The notes beneath the pieces were generated by a model, which saw only the letters and a program-made list of their open reading frames with translations, was not told where the DNA came from and ran no database searches. From the NCBI RefSeq assembly GCF_024718545.1, contig NZ_JAMXDB010000013.1, forward strand, positions 1 through 38,872: a stretch of DNA of 38,872 nucleotides. Reading direction: 5' to 3'. Shown piece by piece: positions 16,680-25,552 of this stretch; position 1 is the first letter of the stretch; every line of letters begins with the position of its first letter. Position numbers and translations under genes: made by a program. Source of the DNA: Weissella fangxianensis (GTDB lineage Bacteria > Bacillota > Bacilli > Lactobacillales > Lactobacillaceae).

Positions 16680-17696
16680 ATGAAAGCAGCTGTTGTTAGA
16701 GATAATTGTGATGGATACGTGGACATTAAAGATGTAGAATTACGCGACTTAAAATACGGTGAGGCACTTGTAAAAATGGAATATTGTGGTATATGTCACA
16801 CAGATTTACATGTTGCCGCTGGTGATTTTGGTAAAGTTCCCGGTCGTATTATTGGCCACGAAGGCGTTGGTAAAGTAACTAAAATTGCAGACGGCGTGAC
16901 GAATCTAAATATTGGTGATCGCGTATCTGTCGCCTGGTTCTATCGAGGCTGTGGCCATTGCGAATACTGTACCACTGGTCGCGAGACGCTTTGTCGTAAT
17001 GTTAAAAATTCAGGATTTAATGTTGATGGTGCCATGGCTGAGGAATGCATTGTCCCAGCTGACTATGCAGTTAAGGTACCAGATGAGCTTGATCCAATCG
17101 AAGCAACTTCATTAACTTGTGCTGGTGTGACTGTCTACAAAGGACTCAAGACTGGTGATTTAAAGCCAGGTCAATGGGTCGAAGTTGTTGGTACTGGTGG
17201 CCTAGGTAATTTAGCCGTGCAATATGCTCACAATGTCTTCGGCGCTCATGTTGCCGCAGTTGATATTGATGATGATAAATTAGCAGCCACTAAAGATTTA
17301 GGTGCCGATTTAACAATCAACTCGCTTCATGAAGATGCTTCACAAGTTTTGCAAGATAAAGTAGGTGGCGTCCACAGTGCGATCATCACAGCTGTTAGCC
17401 CCGATTCATTTACAGCCGCAGTTAACGCCTTGCGTCCTGATGGTACGTTGGTTGCCATTGCCCTACCTCAAGGAGATATGGGATTGAACATTTCCAAGAC
17501 TGTACTGGATGGTATTAAAGTCGCTGGATCATTAGTTGGAACGCGTCAGGATTTAGCAGAGGCCTTCCAATTTGGTGCTGAAAAGCGTGTTAAGCCTATC
17601 GTCCAAACACGTCAATTATCAGAAATCAATGATATCATTGATGAAATGAAAAACAACCAAATCGTTGGACGTATGGTTGTTGATTTCACACATTAA
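16680..17696 (+). CDS. adhP: Zinc-dependent alcohol dehydrogenase (AdhP type)
   Basis: NAD-dependent medium-chain dehydrogenase interconverting primary alcohols and aldehydes; in a heterofermenter it helps regenerate NAD+ by making ethanol. The 338-aa protein has catalytic zinc ligands in CGICHTDLH and GHEGVG, the structural-zinc cysteines in [16 protein letters not shown], and the Rossmann motif [14 protein letters not shown] longer frame begins at 16641, but GGAGG precedes the ATG at 16680. Divergent from ohyA, single gene, with Rex-like and inverted-repeat sites upstream suggesting redox control. Confidence 0.95.
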   Translation: MKAAVVRDNCDGYVDIKDVELRDLKYGEALVKMEYCGICHTDLHVAAGDFGKVPGRIIGHEGVGKVTKIADGVTNLNIGDRVSVAWFYRGCGHCEYCTTGRETLCRNVKNSGFNVDGAMAEECIVPADYAVKVPDELDPIEATSLTCAGVTVYKGLKTGDLKPGQWVEVVGTGGLGNLAVQYAHNVFGAHVAAVDIDDDKLAATKDLGADLTINSLHEDASQVLQDKVGGVHSAIITAVSPDSFTAAVNALRPDGTLVAIALPQGDMGLNISKTVLDGIKVAGSLVGTRQDLAEAFQFGAEKRVKPIVQTRQLSEINDIIDEMKNNQIVGRMVVDFTH

Positions 17697-17729
17697 TTAA
17701 TCACTATTTCTATCTATAGTAAGAAAAGA

Positions 17730-17852
17730 GCGTGACAAAAGTCGCTTTGGAGCCGGTGTGTAACACTATTTGCGTCATTGTTGGCCGAAGCAAAGCGAAG
17801 GACAAGAATGGCGTAAATTGTGTTACATTGAGGCTTCAGACTTTTGGAACGC
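17730..17852. repeat. 123-nt nested inverted-repeat element (possible REP/MITE or structured RNA)
   Basis: Successive paired segments run inward: GCGT/ACGC, CAAAAGTC/GACTTTTG, GGAGCC/GGCTTC, TGTAACAC/GTGTTACA, TTTGCG/CGTAAA, CATTGTTGGCC/GGACAAGAATG, with a loop around CGAAGCAAAGCGAAG. It lies between adhP and the metE-like pseudogene and codes for nothing obvious. A small stem GCTATAA/TTATAGC and the terminator at 17901 follow. No transposase is adjacent; identity as a dispersed repeat is a guess. Confidence 0.5.
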
Positions 17853-17900
17853 GTTTATGCTATAAAAATTATAGCCTTATAATTAATGCATTTTTAGCAC

Positions 17901-17938
17901 AAAGAGGTTGGGACCGTTGTTTTGTCCCAACCTCTTTT
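17901..17938. terminator. Bidirectional terminator between adhP and metE-like pseudogene
   Basis: AAAGAGGTTGGGAC, loop CGTTGTTTT, GTCCCAACCTCTTTT. Confidence 0.9.
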
Positions 17939-17941
17939 ATA

Positions 17942-19075
17942 CTAATTTCCCCAAACTTCTTGCGCTGTATCAACAACCAGTCGAATTTTATCCCACTGTT
18001 GTTGTTCAGTCAGTTGGTTACCTTCTTCAGTTGAAGCAAAACCACATTGCGTACTTAATGACAAGTTCTCTAAGGGAACGTACTGAGTTGCTTCGTCAAT
18101 TCGTTGCAGCAATGTTTCCTTAGTTTCCAGTTCCGGTTGTTTGCTAGTAACCAGTCCCAAAACTACCTGTGTGCCTGCTGGTACTTCAGCTAATGGTGCA
18201 AAATCACCTGAGCGTTAATCATCGAATTCTAGGTAGAAAGCATCCACTTTTTCTTGTGCAAACAAGTGGCCCGCAACTGGTGCATAACCTCCTTTAGCGG
18301 CCCACGTAGAATGATAATTACCACGACAAATGTGGGTACTAATGCGCAAATCTGATGGTAAGTCCGTAATGGCTGCATTATTCAATGTTAAGTAAAGGTC
18401 TTGTAAGGCATCCCGGTTAAACTCACCATTGGTCATTTCTTGCCAAAAATCACCATCGACTACCATGCCCCAAGTACAATCATCAATCTTCACATCACGA
18501 CAACCCGCATCAAATAATGCCAAAATCAAATCATGATACGCTTTACCAATATCTTGTACTAACTCCTCTTGATTAGGATAGTACTTTTGCAGAGCAGCTT
18601 CATTTTCGGCACCACGCGCTAACTCAGCATAAAATTGGGCAGGTTATGGAATACTCTGTCGTGCAGTCACCCCTGGTTGATCCTTTACTAATTCATTTAG
18701 AAAATTAAAAGCTTTCAAATCATGATGTTCTGGATTAAAAGCAATCTTACCCACTACCTGAGCAGAATCGTTTCTGGTCTCTTCATCATGGAACAAATAG
18801 CCATGATTAGCATATGTGTGTTCGATACCAGAAAATCCCCAGAAAGTGTCTAGATGCCAGTAACTACGTCTAAATTCACCGTCGGTCACAATTTTCAAGC
18901 CAGCGTCAATTTCCTTAGCGACCAAATCACGAATTGCTTCATCTTCAACTGCCATTAATTGTTCTTGACTAATCTTATTTGCTGCACAATCTGCACGAGC
19001 TTTTTTCACTGTTTCAGGTCGCAAAAAGCTGCCGACAATATCGTAATGTAATTTTGTTGCTGTTAATGTTGCCAT
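17942..19075 (-). pseudogene. MetE-like (YxjG/YxjH type) methionine synthase, broken by two in-frame stops
   Basis: The intact gene would encode about 377 aa resembling the single-domain cobalamin-independent methionine synthases that transfer a methyl group to homocysteine. One continuous frame reads from MATLTATKLHYDIVGSFLRP to the end, but TAA codons interrupt it at 18644-18646 (where the family has Ser in IPxPAQFY) and at 18215-18217 (where an acidic residue precedes RSGDF). Each needs only one base change. Zinc-site residues HIC, the following Glu in LEFDD and Cys in TQCGF are still present, so decay is recent. It sits behind an intact promoter and a Met-type T-box, and needs checking as a possible assembly error. 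Confidence 0.9.
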
Positions 19076-19138
19076 AATTAAGTACCCTCTTTCTAATAAA
19101 TACTAGTAAACAAGACCATGGTTAATTGATAATTGCAT

Positions 19139-19436
19139 TAAAAAAGTCCCTAGAGCACAAAAACTTTCTTGTGCTCTAGGGACGTGATGTTAATTGTTCA
19201 CGTGGTACCACCCAAATTTGGTATTACCTTTTAAATAATACCCTCAGCAGGTACACTAATACTAGCTATACCTGTCCGCGATAACGGGCGAACCCGCAAA
19301 CAGCTCATATAACATTTAATAAACTCACTGTTTGTCTGCACTCCAAGACCATCTTCATCGACGCTTCTTTACCACCTTTCACCCTATGTGGTTCTCTGTC
19401 AAAAAGTCGCTAATCAATTACTCATCTTTTCTCAGC
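19139..19436 (-). promoter_or_regulatory. T-box leader, methionine type
   Basis: Transcribed on the minus strand ahead of the metE-like gene. The 3' part has the conserved T-box bulge in GGGTGGTACCACG (about 19201-19215), followed by a terminator hairpin GTCCCTAGAGCACA/TGTGCTCTAGGGAC and TTTTTT (19139-19184). The 5' part forms stem I, with the AGTA-containing base near 19415 and an ATG specifier candidate at 19350-19352 before GTCTTGGAGTG. Uncharged tRNA-Met would stabilise the antiterminator, so expression rises on methionine shortage. The leader looks complete even though its gene is broken. Confidence 0.88.
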
Positions 19437-19458
19437 AAAAACTAATTAATTTACATAA

Positions 19459-19487
19459 ATGATAAGATAGAGGCCGCCTTTTGTCAA
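19459..19487 (-). promoter_or_regulatory. Promoter of the T-box/metE-like transcript
   Basis: TTGACA (-35, 19482-19487), 17 bp, TATCAT (-10, 19459-19464) on the minus strand: a near-consensus promoter. Confidence 0.85.
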
Positions 19488-19504
19488 CACTAAAAATTAG
19501 AAGA

Positions 19505-20419
19505 TTATTTTCTTCGATGCACTAACCACACCACCGCAACAATCAACGCAGCTGTCATAAACAACGTACCTAACCAAGCCCATCGGCCGACAGCCAATGG
19601 CAAATGCACATTCATGCCGTAGAATCCTGAAATAATTGGTGGCACTGCCAAAATAAGTGACCACACTGTCAAAAAACGCATCGTGTCATTCAATGAATTA
19701 TTTAGAATATTGTTATACGTATTAGATAACCGTTCAACCAGATCGGAAGTATCTTGCGTAATCTGCTGACTCTGATTTGTTTCAATTTCTACATCAGCTA
19801 CCATCTCACGTTCACGCTTATTTAATGACACTGCATCAGAATCAGCATCCCCACTCAGTTTCATTTGTTTAATAGCCATGACGTTATTATCGGTAGCTGT
19901 GGTTAAGTGTACTAATTGATTACTAAGCGATGCCAGCGCTTCAATCTGTTTATTTGCGGGATTTTTACGATATTTTGCTAAGTCTGCACGGATTGCATTA
20001 ATATCATCTATTTGATCCATATATTGGTCATTTAAATGCCACAACAGTTGCAATAAAATCGTGATTATACTTTGTTGTTGCTTACTTTTTTAAGTAAATA
20101 AACGTTGTAGTTCATCATTGACCCGTTGCGCTCGTTCAGGCACAGTCGAAATCAACGTGTCAGACGTCACAATGAAACTTACCGGTATCACATGGTATTC
20201 CTGGTCCAATTCATCTTTAACAACAACTTGCCAAATCAGCATACTAGTATCTGTCGCTTCATTATAATCATAACGTGAACGTTCGCGCGGATCCTGTACG
20301 TATGATTGAAATTTAGGTGTTAAGTCAAACTTTTTATGTAATTTTTGAATATCATCATGTGTTGGATCAATAATACTAACCCAATGTAACCCGTTTAAAA
20401 CGGCATGTTCTTGATACAT
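19505..20419 (-). pseudogene. corA: CorA-family magnesium/divalent cation channel, broken by an in-frame stop
   Basis: CorA forms pentameric Mg2+/Co2+ channels in the membrane. The frame reads continuously from MYQEHAVLNGLHWVSI to the C-terminus, about 304 codons, normal for the family, apart from one TAA at 20090-20092 in ...RLFT*KSKQQQ, most simply a CAA-to-TAA change. The C-terminal half keeps the coiled stalk, two membrane helices and the signature FYGMNVHLP. A downstream ATG at 20053 opens the second part, but without the N-terminal domain it is unlikely to work. A TATAAT lies upstream at 20458-20463. Confidence 0.88.
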
Positions 20420-20558
20420 ACGTATTGACCCCTCTTTTCATATCATTTCGTACCTTCATTATACCAGTAATGACTTAGAGGTGAGTACACACCCAACAAA
20501 CTATCTAATAACACTAATAATTATAATGGCAAATAGAATTAACCAATGTATCTATTGT

Positions 20559-20604
20559 TAAAAACGTGTGACTGAAAAGGGTAAACCGCTTTTCAGTCAC
20601 ACGT
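20559..20604 (-). terminator. Terminator of the first GPH-GH127 operon
   Basis: Minus strand: ACGTGTGACTGAAAAG, loop CGGTTTACC, CTTTTCAGTCACACGT, then TTTT; a perfect 16-bp stem, 25 bp after the GH127 stop. Confidence 0.92.
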
Positions 20605-20628
20605 TAGATGATTAATTTGTTAATACTT

Positions 20629-22599
20629 TTATCTATATAGCCAAACACGCATTTGGCCATTTGAACGATTAGCCCAACTATAGTATGGCACTAATGCTAA
20701 CCGAGTCTTATCCTTAATCGGTGCTTCCTCTAATGTCTGATACAATGCGCCATCCGCAGAATCAAGCCGTTCTCTTGTCGCTGGCAAATCTATAACGCCA
20801 ACACCACCAAGCAAATCCTCATGATAAGCATAGGTCGTCACATCATCATCGGTAACAACATGATAATTCCAAAGAGGCGTTTCATTATCAGCCTCTTCAG
20901 CCGCATAAACTAGTGGACCACGTGTCACGGCAACTTGACCAAAATTATCTTTCACGCGATTACTACTACGCATCAATTTCGTTGGCATGTTCAACGTCAA
21001 CTCAATATCAATATTAGCTCGATCCACGGTTAAGTAAATAAAGCCGTCCTCGATTGTAACATCAACTTGTTTACCATTAACTGAAACACTTAGCTTGTCT
21101 TGCGACCACTGAGGTATCCGGATACCAAACTGGAATGATTTGTGATTATCATTTTCAAGATGATAATTAATATTCCCTTGCCATGGGAAATTATTGGTCT
21201 GAGTCACAGTAATACCATCACTGAAGTTTGCTTTATTTGCGATAAACTGGTGACTTAAAATCGTATTATCATGTACCGTATAAATATATTGATCAACTGA
21301 CGTAATTAATCGTGCCAAATTTGCCGGACAACAAGCGCAGCCAAACCAATCTGCACGATGCGTCAGAATGTGTGATTTTCCTGGGTTTAACTTTGAGGCT
21401 ATTGGATCTGCCTCTAATGGATTAACGTAGAAAAAGTGTTTACCATCAAGCGACATCCCACTCAATGCACCGTTGAATAACTCTTTTTCCAAAACATCCC
21501 CATACTCGCCCTTTGCTTCAATTTTCAACATTTCTTTTGCAAAAAAAGACATACCTACTGAAGCGCAAGTTTCGCCATACATCGTATCATTCGGCAAATC
21601 ATAGTCATAGGTGAAAGCTTCTCCAGTTGTTGTTGATCCAATATTACCCGTAATGTACATACGGCGTTTGACGATGTCATTCCAAAATCGTTTACATGCC
21701 GTTAATAAGTCTTGATCACCAGTATGACGAGCAACCATCGCCATACCAGTACATAGGTAGACAACACGAACCGCATGTCCATCAGCTGTCTGCTGTTCTT
21801 TAATTGGTTCTGCTGCCTGATAGTAACGTCGCGTAAAATCGCGCATACCAGCTATTAAATCACGGTCTTCACCATCCGATTTAATTTGCTCATCAAAAAA
21901 TTCAGGATTTTGGCCACGTTGATTTAAGAAATAATGCGCTAAATCAAGGTAACGTTGCTCTTGTGTTACCTCAAACAGTCTAACCAAGGCTAACTCGATT
22001 TCTGGATGCCCATCGTAGCCATGAATTTGATTTTCTCTCAATCCGAAATTTTGATCAATACAATCCGCCATGCGTTCAGCAATCTGCAAGGCCTTTATAT
22101 TCCCGGTTTCTTTATAATATGCAACGCCCGCTTCAATATAATGGCCCATAGTATATAATTCATGCGATTGCTGCAAACGCTTAAATTTTCTTTCAGGAGC
22201 ATCAATTTGAAAGTAAGTCGATAGATAGCCATCCTCATCTTGTGCATCAGCTATCAAATCAATTAATTCGTCGGTGATTTTTTTCAGATTATCATCCTGC
22301 TGATATGAAAATGAGTAAGCCGCCGCCTCTAGCCATTTATAAACATCTGTATCTTGAAAGGGAAAACCATAATGATGTCCCGTTTCACGTCCAGCTGCAA
22401 TCCTCAAATTAGCAATGGCATGACTATTTTTGTCTTGACCATTATTTTGCGGGTCATCAGCAATATCAATATTTGCTTGATCATTCATAACCTCCCATTG
22501 ATAAGGTAATACTTCCTTAACAACGAGATCCCGATAACGTTGCCAAAATTCTGACGTCACTTTCACTTGATTTAGTTGAATTGTTTCTTGATCATTCAT
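20629..22599 (-). CDS. GH127 beta-L-arabinofuranosidase (first copy)
   Basis: Glycoside hydrolase releasing L-arabinose from beta-L-arabinofuranosyl units, as in Hyp-linked arabino-oligosaccharides of plant cell-wall glycoproteins. The 656-aa length matches the characterised bifidobacterial enzyme. Residues of the zinc/thiolate site are visible: NDTMYGETCASVGM (Glu and Cys) and ADWFGCACCPANLARL (two Cys, one of them the nucleophile). There is no signal peptide, so hydrolysis is intracellular after uptake by the GPH symporter 20 bp upstream. SD AAAGGA. Paralogue of 33288-35255. Confidence 0.94.
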   Translation of the reverse strand: MNDQETIQLNQVKVTSEFWQRYRDLVVKEVLPYQWEVMNDQANIDIADDPQNNGQDKNSHAIANLRIAAGRETGHHYGFPFQDTDVYKWLEAAAYSFSYQQDDNLKKITDELIDLIADAQDEDGYLSTYFQIDAPERKFKRLQQSHELYTMGHYIEAGVAYYKETGNIKALQIAERMADCIDQNFGLRENQIHGYDGHPEIELALVRLFEVTQEQRYLDLAHYFLNQRGQNPEFFDEQIKSDGEDRDLIAGMRDFTRRYYQAAEPIKEQQTADGHAVRVVYLCTGMAMVARHTGDQDLLTACKRFWNDIVKRRMYITGNIGSTTTGEAFTYDYDLPNDTMYGETCASVGMSFFAKEMLKIEAKGEYGDVLEKELFNGALSGMSLDGKHFFYVNPLEADPIASKLNPGKSHILTHRADWFGCACCPANLARLITSVDQYIYTVHDNTILSHQFIANKANFSDGITVTQTNNFPWQGNINYHLENDNHKSFQFGIRIPQWSQDKLSVSVNGKQVDVTIEDGFIYLTVDRANIDIELTLNMPTKLMRSSNRVKDNFGQVAVTRGPLVYAAEEADNETPLWNYHVVTDDDVTTYAYHEDLLGGVGVIDLPATRERLDSADGALYQTLEEAPIKDKTRLALVPYYSWANRSNGQMRVWLYR

Positions 22600-22618
22600 A
22601 TTTTAAAAATCCTTTCAG

Positions 22619-24034
22619 TTAATCTTTTTCTGCTTCAATTTCCCGCTCAGCCAACTCTTTTTGAACGATTGGTTCATGGTGCTCCCACTTACGGTAAGCA
22701 ATCATTAGTACCAAACTAATGACATAAATAATGATTGGTACCCAAACAAAAGATAGGTTGATACCTGTTAAACTACTTGATGATTGTGCAGCATGTGATG
22801 CATCGAAACCGACACTATCTAATAACATAGAAACAATAAACGACCCTAACCCAGAGCCCATTTGAATACAAAATGCTGCACCAATAGCCGTTAAGAAACC
22901 ATTTGCACGGATGCCTGTTTTCCATTCACCAAAGTCAACGGTATCACCCACCATGGCAAAAAACATGGTACATGCTGATCCAGCACCAATACATGCAATA
23001 CACCAAGCAATTAATGCTGAAGTTATATTACTACCTGCTAGTCCCAACCAAATTTGACCAACAATTGTCAAAGAAAGGAAAAATACTGTTGACCCCCATT
23101 TGTGTAATAGCTTCACCACAAATGGTACTGAAGCCATACCAATTACTTGGATAATTGAGAACCCGTTAAAGAACGAAATTAACGATTTGTCATCTAGGTT
23201 GTATTGGAAATAATAAGGTAATGCTGCATTTCGTACCGTATATGCTGTCCAATAAGCCAAGTTAGCCAAAACAATAATTAACCATGGCCAATTACCTTTA
23301 GTGGCTTTCAAACTTTCCTTAATACTAATGATTTTTTCTTTAGCAATATTTTTCTCACGCATGTCAAAGAACGCAATAATCAACAATATAAATGCCACAA
23401 TTGCATAAATACCAACTGCTAATGACCAGCCTCGTTGATCGTTACCCTGACCTAACAAGTCAGCAAATGGAATAATGAATGTCACTGCAAAGAAATTACC
23501 AACATTCCCCAAAACCAGACGAATAGAATTAGCTTGCATCCGATCATCTGTATTTGTTGTTAAATTAGGCAAGACCGATGTAATCGGTGTTGACATAGCA
23601 GTATATGAAAAATCAGCCAAAATATACATAACACCAGCATAGATAATCTTAGCCGTATTACTAATATCCGGTGTTGTAAATAGTAACCAAACAAATATTG
23701 CAAATGGTAGTGCTCCCCATAAGAACCATGGTCGACTCTTTCCATATTTACTATGTGTATGATCAACCAAAATTCCCATAATTGGTGCACCAATCGCATC
23801 AAAGATACGACCAATTAATAGTAAAACTCCCGCAACTGCGACAGAAAGGCCGAAAACATTGGTAAAAAAATATAACATATATGAACTGATAATACAGTAC
23901 AGTAAGTTACCTGACATGTCTGTAAATCCGTACGTAATTTTACGATGAAATGGTAATTTGTCTTGTGCTAACATCTTTTTTGCTGCATCAACTTCACTAT
24001 CCACTCGATCATTAGTATTCGTATTTGAATCCAT
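22619..24034 (-). CDS. GPH-family sugar:cation symporter (first copy)
   Basis: A 471-aa member of the glycoside-pentoside-hexuronide:cation symporter family, about twelve membrane helices. Family blocks include YGFTDMSGNLLYCIISSYML, GRIFDAIGAPIMGILVDHTHSKYGKSRPW in the 2-3 loop, and DTVDFGEWKTGIRANGF late in the protein. First gene of the operon with GH127, so the substrate is inferred to be an arabinofuranosyl oligosaccharide. The promoter overlaps a perfect cre and lies downstream of an AraC-type operator. SD GAGGGAG. Confidence 0.93.
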   Translation of the reverse strand: MDSNTNTNDRVDSEVDAAKKMLAQDKLPFHRKITYGFTDMSGNLLYCIISSYMLYFFTNVFGLSVAVAGVLLLIGRIFDAIGAPIMGILVDHTHSKYGKSRPWFLWGALPFAIFVWLLFTTPDISNTAKIIYAGVMYILADFSYTAMSTPITSVLPNLTTNTDDRMQANSIRLVLGNVGNFFAVTFIIPFADLLGQGNDQRGWSLAVGIYAIVAFILLIIAFFDMREKNIAKEKIISIKESLKATKGNWPWLIIVLANLAYWTAYTVRNAALPYYFQYNLDDKSLISFFNGFSIIQVIGMASVPFVVKLLHKWGSTVFFLSLTIVGQIWLGLAGSNITSALIAWCIACIGAGSACTMFFAMVGDTVDFGEWKTGIRANGFLTAIGAAFCIQMGSGLGSFIVSMLLDSVGFDASHAAQSSSSLTGINLSFVWVPIIIYVISLVLMIAYRKWEHHEPIVQKELAEREIEAEKD

Positions 24035-24095
24035 GATAATTGTCTCCCTCTAATTATTCTGCTGATAATCAATCGTTTGATTACCTATTCACAAA

Positions 24096-24124
24096 ATAAT
24101 TGTAACCGTTTTCAAAAAATTGAA
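24096..24124 (-). promoter_or_regulatory. Candidate promoter of the first GPH-GH127 operon
   Basis: TTCAAT (24119-24124), 17 bp, AATTAT (24096-24101); an overlapping alternative is TTTTTC, 17 bp, TACAAT (24099-24104). Either is weak, consistent with a need for an activator bound at 24147-24162. Confidence 0.4.
24101..24114. promoter_or_regulatory. cre site (CcpA) in the first GPH-GH127 promoter
   Basis: TGTAACCGTTTTCA fits the cre consensus TGNAANCGNTNNCA at every defined position and overlaps the candidate promoter, so CcpA should repress when a preferred sugar is present. Confidence 0.8.
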
Positions 24125-24146
24125 AAAGATTTATAATTGCACATAA

Positions 24147-24162
24147 GGTAATCATTTCCGAC
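24147..24162 (+). promoter_or_regulatory. AraC-regulator operator candidate, cassette 1 copy a
   Basis: GGTAATCATTTCCGAC, one of four 16-bp copies in the window (others at 24249, 36828, 36880). It lies about 22 bp upstream of the candidate -35 of the GPH gene, a normal position for an AraC-family activator. Confidence 0.6.
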
Positions 24163-24248
24163 TACTTTAAATTTCAGGTACATTAAGTGAATAATTTACT
24201 ATCATAGTATTATATACAGAAATATCGTGAAGTTCATATACGATATAA

Positions 24249-24264
24249 AGTGACTATTTCCGAC
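24249..24264 (+). promoter_or_regulatory. AraC-regulator operator candidate, cassette 1 copy b
   Basis: AGTGACTATTTCCGAC, 102 bp downstream of copy a, ending 23 bp before the araC-type start codon. The position suggests autoregulation or looping with copy a. Confidence 0.6.
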
Positions 24265-24287
24265 TTTTTAAATTGAGGTGAGATTTT

Positions 24288-25265
24288 ATGCTTTTCTCTA
24301 CATTTACGCTAGACAAGACCATGTTATTTTATAAAGGTGGTGAATTCATTAGCAACCAGCATTGGCAACACAAGCAAATGTTCCACCAAGGTGATTATGA
24401 AATAATTATTTGCATTGAAGGCCCCATTTACTTAGAAATTGAACAGCAACAGGTAATACTTCAGGCTCATGATGTCTTAGTCATTCCACCATTCACCCAC
24501 TTTGGAGGTTTTCGTAAAAGTGATGATCCTGTTGATTTTTACTGGTTTCACTTCTTTTCACAGTACAAAGAAAAAATATTTACCAGTACAGTCACAAAAT
24601 TAATCGACCACATGCAATCAGCGAAAGATACACACCAAAAAATTGCTTTACCGCAACACTTCACATTAGAAAATGATCAACAAATTTTGATTCTTGTACA
24701 TCAAATGTTATCAATAAATAATCAGTTATCCTACATCGATGAGCGTGATTACTTAACTTCAACGCTACTCATCTATTTATTTAAAGAATTCTTATCACAA
24801 AATCAAACTGATGAACGTTCGAAAATTAATTATATTAAGGAATGGATACGTGTTAATATCTCCGCAACATTATCTGTTGCAGAGATATCTACCCATGTCC
24901 ATTTAAACCCAGATTACCTAACCCGATTATTTAAAAAATATACGGGGATGACAACGTTGCAATATCTGAATCATCTAAAAATTGAAGTTGCTTCATTATT
25001 ATTAATCCGAACAGAAATGTCGATTAAGCAAATTGCAGCAGCTGCTTATTTTACCGATCCGAAAATATTCGCACATAAATTCAAAGCGACGACCAATCTG
25101 TCACCTACCGATTACCGAAAAGCTTATCGGCTAGTTCATCAAAATAATCCGCATATTGATCCACAAATTCCAATTCCCAAACGTATTGAAGATATACTTG
25201 ACTATATTCCAGAAAATGGTAATTTGCCTGATAATAATGCACATACCAAAAGGAGTACCCAATAA
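24288..25265 (+). CDS. AraC-family transcriptional regulator (first copy)
   Basis: A 325-aa regulator with an N-terminal cupin-like sensor domain (about 1-150; GPIYLEIEQQQVILQAHDVLVIPP) and a C-terminal pair of helix-turn-helix motifs (about 185-285; LSVAEISTHVHLNPDYLTRLF and MSIKQIAAAAYFTDPKIFAHKF). Divergent from the GPH-GH127 operon, which it probably activates when an arabinofuranoside-derived ligand is bound. SD TTGAGGTGAG. Its TAA overlaps the ATG of a small membrane protein by one base. Paralogue of 36924-37877. Confidence 0.93.
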   Translation: MLFSTFTLDKTMLFYKGGEFISNQHWQHKQMFHQGDYEIIICIEGPIYLEIEQQQVILQAHDVLVIPPFTHFGGFRKSDDPVDFYWFHFFSQYKEKIFTSTVTKLIDHMQSAKDTHQKIALPQHFTLENDQQILILVHQMLSINNQLSYIDERDYLTSTLLIYLFKEFLSQNQTDERSKINYIKEWIRVNISATLSVAEISTHVHLNPDYLTRLFKKYTGMTTLQYLNHLKIEVASLLLIRTEMSIKQIAAAAYFTDPKIFAHKFKATTNLSPTDYRKAYRLVHQNNPHIDPQIPIPKRIEDILDYIPENGNLPDNNAHTKRSTQ

Positions 25266-25465
25266 TGAAACTGTTCAATAAAATTTTCGCCGGCCAATCA
25301 CTTATCTCATGGTTTTTACAAATCGCCCTCATTTACTTAGCTTGGGCAGTTGCTGATCATAAGATAGTTAACAATCTTTATACAATCAGTGGCGCCGCCA
25401 TCATGTTAATTCTAATTTACTTAAGCCTGGCACATGATAATCGCCATCGCCAGTCAAAAAAATAA
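25265..25465 (+). CDS. Small two-helix membrane protein coupled to the AraC gene
   Basis: A 66-aa protein with two predicted membrane segments (about 12-31 and 41-57) and a basic C-terminal tail RHRQSKK. Its start codon overlaps the regulator's stop (TAATG), and AAAGGAG inside the araC end provides the SD, so translation is almost certainly coupled. I do not recognise a family. No equivalent follows the second AraC gene. A role with the regulator or the GPH transporter is only suggested by position. Confidence 0.8.
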   Translation: MKLFNKIFAGQSLISWFLQIALIYLAWAVADHKIVNNLYTISGAAIMLILIYLSLAHDNRHRQSKK

Positions 25466-25475
25466 TAATGGTAAC

Positions 25476-25535
25476 AAAAAACACATGTGTTAGATTTGTC
25501 TCACTGGACAGTATTATCTAACTCATGTGTTTTTA
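25476..25535. terminator. Bidirectional terminator between small membrane gene and argH
   Basis: AAAAACACATGTGTTAGAT and ATCTAACTCATGTGTTTTT arms with a 20-nt loop, between convergent transcripts. Confidence 0.9.
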
Positions 25536-25552
25536 TTAGCATCATTCCCCAG

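Noticed and set aside
5233-17938. Similar GATTGGGAC/GGTTGGGAC hairpins at 5233 and 17901 as a mobile repeat
   Set aside because: Each is a normal bidirectional terminator between convergent genes; the similarity is limited to the stem.
17732-18123. Plus-strand open frames of 71 and 100 codons downstream of adhP
   Set aside because: They run through the long hairpin, the terminator and the antisense of the metE-like gene, with no SD and no protein-like composition.
17942-20092. TAA read as an amino acid (stop-codon recoding) in the metE-like and corA genes
   Set aside because: Most intact genes in the window end with TAA, and no recoding element is visible, so ordinary nonsense mutation or sequencing error is simpler.
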